Below, in pieces: positions 7,057-14,414 of a DNA stretch of 25,647 nt. Source of the stretch: Bacillota bacterium (lineage in GTDB: Bacteria > Bacillota_E > Sulfobacillia > Sulfobacillales > Sulfobacillaceae); the NCBI GenBank assembly GCA_021820645.1, contig JAKADJ010000005.1, forward strand, positions 1 to 25,647. Direction: 5' to 3'. The translations under genes were made by a program, and so were the position numbers. Each line of letters starts with the position of its first letter. Position 1 is the stretch's first letter. A model generated the notes under the pieces. It was given only the letters and a program-made list of their open reading frames with translations. It searched no databases and was not told where the DNA came from.

Positions 7057-8094
7057 ATGTCGACTATACCAACCCAGCCCACGCCGGTTGTGCAAGACCG
7101 ACGGCGACGCGCTCTTTCGGATCTACGGATCTCGGTCACCGACCGCTGTAACTTCCGATGCGTATATTGCATGCCCAAAGAGGTCTTCGGGAGCCAATTT
7201 CAATTTTTACCACGCTCAGAGCTTTTGACCTTCGATGAAATTACGCGATTGGCCCGAATTTTTGTGTCACTCGGGGTCCGGAAAATTCGTCTGACGGGAG
7301 GCGAGCCCTTAGTAAGAAAAAACCTTGACACGCTAATCCAAGACCTGGCTCACCTGGAGGGCCTAGAGGACCTTGCCATGACCACCAATGGTTCACTTTT
7401 AACCCCGGATCGGGCAAAAGCCTTAAAAGCGGCCGGGTTACAACGGGTCACGATCAGCCTCGATGCCATCGACGACGCCTTGTTTCAACGGATGAACGAC
7501 GTCGATTTTCCGGTTCAGAAGGTTCTTCTGGCCGTGGATGCAGCGCTCGATGCGGGACTTGGTCCCGTAAAGATTAATATGGTGGTCAAAAAGGGTCTCA
7601 ACGACACAGCGATCCTGCCAATGGCCGCATACTTCCGCGACCGTCGAGTCATCCTCCGGTTTATTGAGTTCATGGATGTCGGCAACACCAACGGGTGGCG
7701 CCTCGAAGATGTGGTGCCCGGTGAGGAAATCGTCCGTCTCATTCATCAAGAGTGGCCTCTCGAACCGGTACCACCCAAGCATCTAGGCGATGTGGCCTCA
7801 CGCTATCGATATCTAGACGGACAAGGGGAAATTGGCATCATCACGTCTGTGACCCGTCCTTTTTGCCAGCATTGTACTCGGGCCCGTTTATCGCCCGAAG
7901 GACAATTAGTCACCTGCCTCTTTGGTACGCACGGCGACGACCTGCGTTCTTTAGTCCGCGGATCCGCCAGCGATGACGAAATCCAAGAACACCTACGTTA
8001 TCTCTGGGCCGGTCGCGACGATCATTATTCAGAGCTCCGCCGCTCATTGACGCCGGGATTGCCCAAAATCGAGATGTCTCACATCGGGGGATAA
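7057..8094 (+). CDS. moaA: GTP 3',8-cyclase MoaA (molybdenum cofactor synthesis)
   Basis: This radical SAM enzyme of 345 residues converts GTP to 3',8-cyclo-7,8-dihydro-GTP, the first step of molybdenum cofactor synthesis. The SAM-type [4Fe-4S] cluster cysteines are in CNFRCVYC (Cys31, 35, 38). The second, GTP-binding cluster uses Cys270, Cys273 and Cys287 (CQHC ... TC). LTGGEPLVR is the SAM-binding GGE motif, and the C-terminus ends in the diagnostic Gly-Gly (SHIGG). The ATG follows GGAGGTG with an 11-nt spacer. No other moa or moe gene is nearby. The cofactor would serve the molybdenum hydroxylase at 20119-23763. Confidence 0.95.
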   Translation: MSTIPTQPTPVVQDRRRRALSDLRISVTDRCNFRCVYCMPKEVFGSQFQFLPRSELLTFDEITRLARIFVSLGVRKIRLTGGEPLVRKNLDTLIQDLAHLEGLEDLAMTTNGSLLTPDRAKALKAAGLQRVTISLDAIDDALFQRMNDVDFPVQKVLLAVDAALDAGLGPVKINMVVKKGLNDTAILPMAAYFRDRRVILRFIEFMDVGNTNGWRLEDVVPGEEIVRLIHQEWPLEPVPPKHLGDVASRYRYLDGQGEIGIITSVTRPFCQHCTRARLSPEGQLVTCLFGTHGDDLRSLVRGSASDDEIQEHLRYLWAGRDDHYSELRRSLTPGLPKIEMSHIGG

Positions 8095-8131
8095 CTCCAT
8101 GCAACACGAAACCACAGAGAGGTAGTGTGCC

Positions 8132-8359
8132 ATGCAAGTCATCCAAGTATCCAAACGTACGTTTATGCCGGTGTCATTACCGGGTATGGGTCGCAGCGTC
8201 GAGGTCAACGACATCACCCGCGAAGAAATCATGCGCATTCAGCACCTCTATGCCAACAACGATCTTGCCATCGAATTCCTTGAAGAGCCCGGAGTGCAAT
8301 ATCCGGTGATAAAGATCTGGGTTAACCCGCATGGGGCTCAAGTCACGCTCTTCGTGTAG
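8132..8359 (+). CDS. Small hypothetical protein between moaA and asnB
   Basis: The protein has 75 residues and I do not recognise it. It has no signal peptide, membrane segment or cysteine, and looks like a small soluble alpha/beta protein (KIWVNPHGAQVTLFV at the end). It is not MoaD, because the terminal Gly-Gly is absent. The ATG at 8132 has an AGAGAGGT site 9 nt upstream and the gene starts 37 bp after moaA. The frame looks real from spacing, ribosome binding site and protein-like composition, but no function can be assigned. Confidence 0.6.
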   Translation: MQVIQVSKRTFMPVSLPGMGRSVEVNDITREEIMRIQHLYANNDLAIEFLEEPGVQYPVIKIWVNPHGAQVTLFV

Positions 8360-8403
8360 GAGACTTCCTGATATTACCGCCCACAATACCGCACACACTC
8401 GGC

Positions 8404-8465
8404 CCCTCCCGACATAGGGTATGGGTACTGGACCCCACAGTCGGTCTGGCACTATGTCAGGAGGG
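8404..8465 (+). promoter_or_regulatory. Leader hairpin that sequesters the asnB ribosome binding site
   Basis: CCCTCCCGACATAG (8404-8417) can pair with CTATGTCAGGAGGG (8452-8465), giving 13 Watson-Crick pairs and one C-A mismatch around a 34-nt loop. The right arm contains the entire Shine-Dalgarno sequence (AGGAGGG) of asnB, whose ATG is 8 nt further on. The folded form should block initiation. The loop has small internal pairings of its own (GGACC with GGTCT; ACTG with CAGT). There is no U-tract, so it is not an intrinsic terminator. It matches no leader class I know. Confidence 0.6.
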
Positions 8466-8473
8466 ATTTATGT

Positions 8474-10318
8474 ATGTGTGGTATCGCTGGATGGATCGAT
8501 TTTGACGCCAATCTCACGACTCGCCAGTCTGCATTGGATGCAATGGTGTCCCCGTTAACCTGCCGCGGACCTGATGGGAGTGGCACCTGGGTCTCCACGC
8601 ACGCTGGCTTGGGCCATCGCCGTCTCGTGGTGATAGACCCCGAGGGCGGGATGCAGCCCATGTCAAGTCGGCTTGGTAACCATGTCTACACCATTGTCTA
8701 CAACGGAGAACTGTATAACTTTCAAGAACTCCGCCACGACCTGGAAACGGCTGGGTACCGGTTTCGATCCCGATCAGACACCGAGGTCCTCCTCATGTCG
8801 TATGTGGCCTGGGGAGTGGACTGCGTCTCCCGATTCAATGGCATTTTCGCGTTCGCGATATGGGACAGTGCCGACCAGTCCCTCTTTATGGCACGAGACC
8901 GACTCGGCGTCAAACCCCTGTTTTATGCAAAACAGGGTGACAGCATATTGTTTGCATCGGAAATTAAAGGCATTTTGGCGCATCCCGCCATGCATGCCGA
9001 AGTCGATGCCGAAGGTCTCGCCGAAGTGTTCGCCATCGGCCCCGCCAAAACGCCAGGACACGGGGTCTTTCGGGGGATTCATGAACTCCGTGCCGGTTAC
9101 TATTTTATGGCAGCGCCGCGCCAATTAAAAATTGCCCCCTATTGGACCTTGACCTCGGATCCTCATCCGGACTCCTGGGAGACCACCCAAGAGACCGTGC
9201 GCGATTTAGTCAAAGATGCTGTGACTCGCCAACTCGTGGCCGATGTCCCGGTCGTTACCCTGCTTTCAGGGGGTCTCGATTCCAGTATCGTCAGTGCCAT
9301 TGCAGCCGATGCCTTTCAGGTTATGGGTCGTGAGCCACTTCACACATACTCGATCGATTTTGTAGACATGGAGCGTTACTTTAAGGCCACTAAGTTCCAA
9401 ACCAACTTAGATGCCCCCTGGGTGGAAAAAGTATCGGAGACCCTTGGCACCCAGCATCATCGAGTTGTAGTCGACACCCCTGAGCTCTACGAGTATCTTT
9501 TGCCCGCCATGCGAGCCCGTGATTTACCAGGGATGGCCGATGTCGACACCTCGCTATTGCTCTTTAGTCGCGAGATCAAAAAGTCGGCAACGGTCGGGTT
9601 GTCAGGAGAAGCCGCCGACGAGATATTCGGAGGGTATCCCTGGTTCCATCATCCCGACGCCATCGCCGCCAACACATTTCCGTGGGCACGACGGCTGAAG
9701 GATCGCGTCGCCACCCTGGCCCCGGATCTGATCCACCAGATTCGCCCCGAATCCTATGTTGCGCGTCGTTATCAAGAAGCTCTTGACGAAGTTCCACGAC
9801 TGCCTGGAGAATCTCATTTCGCAGCGCGCATTCGCGAGATCTCCTATCTCAGCATCACGCGTTTCTTACCCACCTTGCTCGACCGCAAGGATCGCATGAC
9901 CATGGCCACCGGGCTTGAGGTGCGGGTGCCATTCTGTGACCATCGACTCGTCGAGTACGTGTGGAACATTCCTTGGGAATGGAAAAATTATCAAAATACG
10001 GCCAAAGGCGTGTTGCGTCAAGCGATGCGCGGGCTCTTACCGGACGACGTCATCATGCGGCAAAAAAGCCCCTATCCTTCGACGCCCAATCCTTCTTATT
10101 TCCAAGCCATGCGCCACGGCCTCGAGGAGATCCTACACGACACGACAAGCCCCCTGTTGCCCCTTGTTAATGTCCAGCATTTGCAAAAGGTCATCGCGCG
10201 GGGGCCGGAGGGAGACCAGATTCCGTGGTTTGGTCAATTGATGGGTAATGCACAACTCTTCGCCTTCTTTATTCAAGCCAACGCGTGGCTCAAAGAGTAC
10301 CACATTCGATTAGTGTAA
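8474..10318 (+). CDS. asnB: Glutamine-hydrolysing asparagine synthetase
   Basis: This protein of 614 residues has the usual two-domain layout. It starts MCGIAGWIDF, with the N-terminal glutaminase nucleophile Cys2, and RGPDGSGTW and YNGELYNF are glutaminase-site motifs. The C-terminal synthetase domain carries the pyrophosphate loop SGGLDSS (265-271). It makes asparagine from aspartate, glutamine and ATP. Length and start resemble the Bacillota AsnO/YisO group. A sporulation or envelope role is possible but not shown. The initiation region is enclosed in the leader hairpin at 8404-8465. An out-of-frame ATG lies 4 nt before the real start. The aminotransferase gene follows after 15 bp. Confidence 0.93.
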   Translation: MCGIAGWIDFDANLTTRQSALDAMVSPLTCRGPDGSGTWVSTHAGLGHRRLVVIDPEGGMQPMSSRLGNHVYTIVYNGELYNFQELRHDLETAGYRFRSRSDTEVLLMSYVAWGVDCVSRFNGIFAFAIWDSADQSLFMARDRLGVKPLFYAKQGDSILFASEIKGILAHPAMHAEVDAEGLAEVFAIGPAKTPGHGVFRGIHELRAGYYFMAAPRQLKIAPYWTLTSDPHPDSWETTQETVRDLVKDAVTRQLVADVPVVTLLSGGLDSSIVSAIAADAFQVMGREPLHTYSIDFVDMERYFKATKFQTNLDAPWVEKVSETLGTQHHRVVVDTPELYEYLLPAMRARDLPGMADVDTSLLLFSREIKKSATVGLSGEAADEIFGGYPWFHHPDAIAANTFPWARRLKDRVATLAPDLIHQIRPESYVARRYQEALDEVPRLPGESHFAARIREISYLSITRFLPTLLDRKDRMTMATGLEVRVPFCDHRLVEYVWNIPWEWKNYQNTAKGVLRQAMRGLLPDDVIMRQKSPYPSTPNPSYFQAMRHGLEEILHDTTSPLLPLVNVQHLQKVIARGPEGDQIPWFGQLMGNAQLFAFFIQANAWLKEYHIRLV

Positions 10319-10333
10319 GCAGGAGGGTCGTAA

Positions 10334-11506
10334 ATGCACACGGCAAAACGGGTAAACCAACTCCCCCCCTACCTATTTTTGGCATTGGATCAGTTGGTTC
10401 AAAAAAAACGTGCCGAGGGCCATGACATCATCAATTTAGGCATTGGGGATCCCGATATGCCGAGCGCCCCGGCCGCTGTTGGGGCGCTCAAGCGTACGGT
10501 TGAGGATGCGATCACCCATCGATATCCCGAGTCTCTGGGTAGCCGGAGATTCCGTCAAGCCGTTGCCGACCGCTATCGCGATCGCTTTAATGTGCACCTC
10601 GACCGAGATTCTCAGGTCGTCGCGCTCATTGGATCCAAAGAAGGCCTGGCCCATCTGACGTGGGCATACGCCGAACCCGGAGACCTGGTTTTGGTTCCAG
10701 ACCCCGCCTATCCAGTGTATGCAGCGCAAGCCGAATTCGCGGGTGCCACAGTTTATCGTTTGCCCTTAACCCAGGAAAATCACTTCTTACCGAACTTGGC
10801 GGCACTCGACCCCGCCATTTTAAGTCAGGCTAAACTCCTCTGGGTCAACTATCCCAACAACCCGACCGGTGCCGTCGCCCCCCGCGCATTTTATGAAGAG
10901 GCGGTCTCCATCTGTCGGCAGTACGACATTTTGTTATGTAGTGATCTGGCATACGCGGATATTGGTTTTGAGGGGTATCGGCCTGAGTCGGTGCTCAGTA
11001 TACCCGGGGCCGATGAAGTCGCGATCGAATTCTACTCACTCTCCAAGTCGTTTAACATGACGGGCTGGCGGGTAGCCGCAGCTGTCGGTAGACGTTCGGC
11101 AGTCCATGCACTCGGACAGGTAAAAAGCCACCTCGATTCAGGGCCATTTACCGTGGTCCAAGAGGCCGCCGTGGCGGTTCTCCAAGAGGATCCGGATTCC
11201 TTCATCCGTGGTCTTAACACCATCTACGAAAAACGCCGGAATCTTGCGGTCCGAGAAATCCGAGCCATGGGACTCCTCGGCGAAATTCCCCAATCCACGT
11301 TTTATCTATGGTTCCGGACTCCGTCGGGTATGTCCTCCGGCCAAGCCGCCAGTTTCTTCATCGAAAAGGCCGACGTCGCACTGACTCCAGGATCGGCTTA
11401 TGGCGCTCAGGGCGAGGGGTGGTTGCGATTGTCACTCACGGTACCTTTTGTCACCTTAGATGACGCCCTGGCCCGTATGCGCCAAGCCTTATTACGTCAC
11501 GACTGA
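10334..11506 (+). CDS. Class I/II aminotransferase, LL-diaminopimelate aminotransferase-like
   Basis: This fold-type I PLP aminotransferase has 390 residues. The cofactor lysine is Lys238 in SLSKSFNMTGWR. NYPNNPTG, SDLAYADIGFEG and the substrate-carboxylate arginine segment WLRLSLTVP are also present. The opening (GIGDPDMP, then HRYPESLGSRRFRQAVADRY) looks most like the bacterial and archaeal LL-diaminopimelate aminotransferases that make lysine and peptidoglycan precursor. Alanine- or aspartate-specific relatives cannot be excluded, so no symbol is given. The ATG follows AGGAGGG. It is 15 bp after asnB and probably co-transcribed. A perfect hairpin overlaps its stop codon. Confidence 0.85.
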   Translation: MHTAKRVNQLPPYLFLALDQLVQKKRAEGHDIINLGIGDPDMPSAPAAVGALKRTVEDAITHRYPESLGSRRFRQAVADRYRDRFNVHLDRDSQVVALIGSKEGLAHLTWAYAEPGDLVLVPDPAYPVYAAQAEFAGATVYRLPLTQENHFLPNLAALDPAILSQAKLLWVNYPNNPTGAVAPRAFYEEAVSICRQYDILLCSDLAYADIGFEGYRPESVLSIPGADEVAIEFYSLSKSFNMTGWRVAAAVGRRSAVHALGQVKSHLDSGPFTVVQEAAVAVLQEDPDSFIRGLNTIYEKRRNLAVREIRAMGLLGEIPQSTFYLWFRTPSGMSSGQAASFFIEKADVALTPGSAYGAQGEGWLRLSLTVPFVTLDDALARMRQALLRHD

Positions 11507-11518
11507 TCCTCAGTCGTG
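11498..11518. terminator. Hairpin at the 3' end of the asnB-aminotransferase transcript
   Basis: CACGACTGA (11498-11506, including the stop codon) pairs perfectly with TCAGTCGTG (11510-11518) across a 3-nt loop. The following sequence (TTGTAACG) is only slightly U-rich. It sits between convergent genes and could serve both strands. Confidence 0.5.
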
Positions 11519-11530
11519 TTGTAACGTGGT

Positions 11531-12022
11531 TCAGCCTGGTGTCCAAGCCGGATTGCCGTCTCCCTCAGGTGCTACCACAATCGCCGGTACCGATCCAAAT
11601 TCTGCGATACGGCCGGACAGTTCATTGAGATCCGCTTTAACACACGCCTGATATCGCGCGACAATCCGCTTGCGGTCATTATCGATGAAATACATCGTGG
11701 GGGTCACGGTGGGATCATAGGCGCGCGAGATCGGAAACGGGTGTCGGTCCGATATAATGGGAAAGTGTGCACCCCACTCGTTGGCCAGTGCTGCTCCCGC
11801 CTCAGCACTGGCGTCTTGTACCACACCAATAACTGTGACCAGCTTAGGATAGCCCTCGGCTATCCGTGCCAAGTAGGGAAATGTCGTTTGGCAGGCACTA
11901 CAAGAGGTCTTCCAAAAGGTTAAGAGTGTGAACGGATTGCCGCTGGAATCGAGCGTCCAGACGACATCAGCCTGGTCCCTGGCCGAGAAGTCCGGTGCAG
12001 AATCCCCGATATGTAAGCCCAT
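11531..12022 (-). CDS. TlpA/peroxiredoxin-like thioredoxin-fold protein
   Basis: This thioredoxin-fold protein of 163 residues belongs to the AhpC/TSA-Redoxin-TlpA group. The opening GDSAPDFSARDQ is typical. The redox motif is CSAC (Cys41, Cys44) in FWKTSCSACQTTFPYL. A cis-proline segment (TVTPTMYFIDN) and a third cysteine near residue 127 are present. There is no signal peptide, so a cytoplasmic disulfide reductase or peroxidase role is likely. It is the last gene of the Fur-DUF4149-Nudix-TlpA operon, separated from the Nudix stop by 1 bp. The GGGGGA site before the ATG lies inside the Nudix gene. Confidence 0.82.
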   Translation of the reverse strand: MGLHIGDSAPDFSARDQADVVWTLDSSGNPFTLLTFWKTSCSACQTTFPYLARIAEGYPKLVTVIGVVQDASAEAGAALANEWGAHFPIISDRHPFPISRAYDPTVTPTMYFIDNDRKRIVARYQACVKADLNELSGRIAEFGSVPAIVVAPEGDGNPAWTPG

Positions 12023-12023
12023 G

Positions 12024-12770
12024 CTAAATCCCCCAATCTTCCAATTCGCGAACCATTCGTTCTAGATACCGCACCGACTTGTAGGTTTCGTTCCGAAGCC
12101 ATCTCACCCCACGGGCCCCGAGATCGACGGCGACCACGCGGTCCAGTTCGGGATCCGATCGTTCTGGCCAGGTTTGGTCAATGGCCGCGAGCAGTTCTCG
12201 CGTCGAGAGTCGTGACAAGTAGCCTACCCCAATCGCGACAGAACCATTGTGGTCCACCGTACAACCGAGGATTTCCGGTTCCTTTGCAAGGGACAGCTCT
12301 TCAACCGCGATTCCGGTTTCCTCGCGAAATTCTTTCGCAGCCGATTGTGCTGGGTGCAACCATCCGTCCTCCACATCGTCCCACGTAGCAGCCCCCCCGA
12401 TCGACTGAAGCCAATGGGGCCGTGCCGTATTTGCACCCATCACCCCCGCCAGTAGTTGGCGATCGCTCGACACCACTAACGCTGCAGCAAAGACCACGCG
12501 TACCCGATAGGGATCTGCCAATCCCAGATGTTCCCGGCTATAGAGATAATGCGCGAAATCTGTAAATTGTGTCGTCAGGAACCAGCCTTCTTGACATCGT
12601 TGGACCGAATTCAACGAGAGCACCGGCCCACGAAAAAAATGAGGATGGTGCCGCCTCATTTCATCCCAATGCGCTTCAACTCTGCGTTGTAAATCGCCCG
12701 GTAAAGCCAGTGGCTCGGAAGCCACCTTGACCAACAGTCCTGGGTCGGCAATCCATGATACGGGCTTCAT
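12024..12770 (-). CDS. Nudix hydrolase-like protein with atypical Nudix box
   Basis: The protein has 248 residues. The second half of a Nudix box is clear (AAKEFREETGI, residues 144-154). The first half is separated from it by extra residues (GGAATWDDVEDG, 125-136), so the canonical GX5EX7REUXEEXGU spacing is not kept. The N-terminal 90 residues resemble no catalytic domain I know. Nudix enzymes cleave nucleoside diphosphates linked to another group; the substrate here is unknown. An upstream TTG at 12776 is in frame. I chose the ATG at 12770, which gives a 4-nt ATGA overlap with the preceding gene. Confidence 0.75.
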   Translation of the reverse strand: MKPVSWIADPGLLVKVASEPLALPGDLQRRVEAHWDEMRRHHPHFFRGPVLSLNSVQRCQEGWFLTTQFTDFAHYLYSREHLGLADPYRVRVVFAAALVVSSDRQLLAGVMGANTARPHWLQSIGGAATWDDVEDGWLHPAQSAAKEFREETGIAVEELSLAKEPEILGCTVDHNGSVAIGVGYLSRLSTRELLAAIDQTWPERSDPELDRVVAVDLGARGVRWLRNETYKSVRYLERMVRELEDWGI

Positions 12771-13198
12771 CTCCAACTGTCCAGCAGCACGCCGACAATG
12801 AGGAAAACCCCAACCAGACCGTCAGCCGTCACAGATTCCTGATGCAGTCGATGAAAGACGGCAGACGTCGGACTCAGTTGATGCATTAAGCCTAAGACAT
12901 GATCGGCCCAGAGTACGAGAACCCATGCCGCGAGGGTCAGCACCATCACGAGCCATCCACGCGGCATTTTGCCCCGCACAAGCGCCCAGACCACTCCAAG
13001 CAGTGCGGCGCCTCCCGCCCAGATTTCAAACGTATAGTATACGGGGAAAATCGCTGTCAGAAATTTTGTGGTCGCCGCCGTCGGCAGCGCCCGAAACGCC
13101 ACTTGGGTGACCACCAAAGAAAAGAACACCAAACTACCGAGCCAAATCCCGGCGGCCAGTCTCCATAACAGGCGACCCAAGCGCCCGGCGCTTGTCAT
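12767..13198 (-). CDS. DUF4149-type integral membrane protein
   Basis: This protein of 143 residues has four likely membrane helices, near residues 10-35, 48-70, 80-100 and 122-142. From memory the pattern and length (WLGSLVFFSLVVTQVAF near the start, ADHVLGLMHQLSP in the middle) recall the DUF4149/TMEM205-like family, whose function is not established. It overlaps the Fur gene upstream and the Nudix gene downstream by 4 nt each (ATGA), so all are likely translated from one message. Confidence 0.72.
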   Translation of the reverse strand: MTSAGRLGRLLWRLAAGIWLGSLVFFSLVVTQVAFRALPTAATTKFLTAIFPVYYTFEIWAGGAALLGVVWALVRGKMPRGWLVMVLTLAAWVLVLWADHVLGLMHQLSPTSAVFHRLHQESVTADGLVGVFLIVGVLLDSWR

Positions 13199-13614
13199 GA
13201 CGAGTGGACGAGGCTACATTGGTGACAAACCCCTCGAAACACCACGTCGATCGTCGTAATAGACGCGACTGAATCTATGTCCGGATGTGCAATCTCGGGA
13301 TGAAAGCTCGCGGGTAAATCATCAACCCGTCCACACGAGAGACACACGAAGTGATGATGCGGGGTTAACCGTAGCCCATAAAGATCCCCACCCGAGAGTG
13401 TGGGGATTTGCTCCAGAACATGCGCATTAATGAGGTCGTGCAGTGCCTTATACACCGTGCCTCGCGCAATCTCCGGAGACACCTCCTGGATTGCGGTCCA
13501 AATTCCATCAGCAGTCTGGTGTTCTCCCTGGTGAATCAGAAAATATTGCAGTACCGCACGGCGTTGCGGGGTAACCCGAAGACCTCGTTCCCGCAAAACG
13601 CTCTCCGACGTCAT
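13195..13614 (-). CDS. Fur-family metalloregulator (PerR/Fur-like)
   Basis: The regulator has 139 residues. The N-terminal winged helix includes GLRVTPQRRAVLQYF and the recognition helix region ARGTVYKALHDL. The structural zinc site is CLSC (91, 94) plus CHQC (130, 133). The regulatory site has His32, His86 and His88, but the acidic ligand found in PerR (Asp85) or Fur (Glu81) aligns to Gly80/Tyr79. Its metal and signal therefore cannot be named. It heads an operon with DUF4149, Nudix and TlpA-like genes, which points to redox or metal stress. I prefer the ATG at 13614 over the GTG at 13620 because AGGGGG is better spaced for it. Confidence 0.85.
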   Translation of the reverse strand: MTSESVLRERGLRVTPQRRAVLQYFLIHQGEHQTADGIWTAIQEVSPEIARGTVYKALHDLINAHVLEQIPTLSGGDLYGLRLTPHHHFVCLSCGRVDDLPASFHPEIAHPDIDSVASITTIDVVFRGVCHQCSLVHSS

Positions 13615-13643
13615 TCCCACCGCCCCCTAGCCCTCATGGAAAA

Positions 13644-13652
13644 ATTGTATCA
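13644..13652 (-). promoter_or_regulatory. Possible extended -10 promoter of the Fur-family operon
   Basis: Minus-strand TGATACAAT (TGn plus TACAAT) lies about 30 bp before the start codon. The -35 region at 17 bp (GATACC) is poor. No classic Fur or PerR box was recognised around it. Confidence 0.35.
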
Positions 13653-13677
13653 CAAACCTTTACCCGGTATCACCTCT

Positions 13678-13697
13678 AGCGGGCTTGACGGCCCGCT
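13678..13697 (-). terminator. GC-rich hairpin downstream of the membrane-anchored hypothetical gene
   Basis: AGCGGGC (13678-13684) pairs perfectly with GCCCGCT (13691-13697) across 6 nt. It lies between the stop of the gene at 13755-14144 and the promoter of the Fur operon, where a terminator is expected. No U-tract follows on the minus strand, so this is uncertain. Confidence 0.3.
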
Positions 13698-13754
13698 CAG
13701 CGTTTGACGAGACATTTGGCGCTCCCGCGATGTCGCCCAATGGACTCACGATCT

Positions 13755-14144
13755 CTATGGTCCCCCACTCAAGGAATAGACGATGAAGCTCCCATTGGCC
13801 TTTTTGAGGAATAACAGCGTAGGGGATACATGCTGGCGCTTTTGGAAGCTTAAGTCGCTCGCCGTGGCATACACGGGGAGCCCAATCACGGTAGCTCCCG
13901 TAGGGATAAATTTCTCTCCATCCCCATAAGTTTTTTCTAATTGGGTGAAGCTCATAGGTTTGCTGGGCGATACATAGGTACGATTGCGATACCATACCCG
14001 ATCATAGCCATAGACGATCCAGTGAAGTTTTTGATGCAGAGTCCCTCCGTCATAGACAACGACGGGGTAGAGTCTAACACTCAAAAGGACCACCAACATC
14101 ACACCCACAATGGATACCAGAACCTTATCTCGCCGTGTCCACAT
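13755..14144 (-). CDS. Hypothetical membrane-anchored protein
   Basis: The 129 residues begin with a single N-terminal membrane segment (residues 8-24, VLVSIVGVMLVVLLSVR) after a positively charged MWTRRDK, so the rest is probably extracytoplasmic. The exported part has no cysteine and no recognisable motif (GEKFIPTGATVIGLPVYATA, then PTLLFLKKANGSFIVY). The ATG at 14144 follows GGAGG with a 7-nt spacer, which supports a real gene. It appears monocistronic and is divergent from the lipL-like gene. Confidence 0.62.
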   Translation of the reverse strand: MWTRRDKVLVSIVGVMLVVLLSVRLYPVVVYDGGTLHQKLHWIVYGYDRVWYRNRTYVSPSKPMSFTQLEKTYGDGEKFIPTGATVIGLPVYATASDLSFQKRQHVSPTLLFLKKANGSFIVYSLSGGP

Positions 14145-14414
14145 GGTGATTCCTCCAGCGCTCTATCCATGATGGTTCCAAGTAATGAGAGTCTACACTA
14201 TTTTAGGTAAGCGGGTACCCAATATGTCATGTCCGGGTAGCGTCGATGTTATCACGGAGTACTGTGGTCGATACCGATTGCGAATCCACCACAGCGCAGA
14301 TACGTTACACCGGCCTCAAGAGGCCCCCAATCCAGTGTCCGAGGAGCTCCATCTCTCAAAAATGCCTCCCATCGCTTTCCTTTTTGCTAAGAGTGGTCTA
14401 CCATAGAACACCGT
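14145..14414. other. Divergent intergenic region without recognised genes
   Basis: This 270-bp region lies between a minus-strand hypothetical and the plus-strand lipL-like gene and must hold promoters for both. I found no convincing -35/-10 pair. The open frames here lack good ribosome binding sites and family-like composition. Confidence 0.5.

Noticed and set aside
8132..8359. MoaD identity for the small gene after moaA
   Set aside because: MoaD ends in a required Gly-Gly; this protein ends in TLFV and has no ubiquitin-fold landmarks.
8360..8473. T-box riboswitch for asparagine tRNA before asnB
   Set aside because: A UGGC matching an Asn tRNA end occurs next to the hairpin arm (8447-8450), but four bases are not evidence. 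The T-box core consensus is absent, and the leader is too short for a stem I with a specifier codon.
14185..14406. Plus-strand frame of 73 residues upstream of the lipL-like gene
   Set aside because: Weak start context, unlikely composition, and it lies in a region expected to hold promoters for divergent genes.
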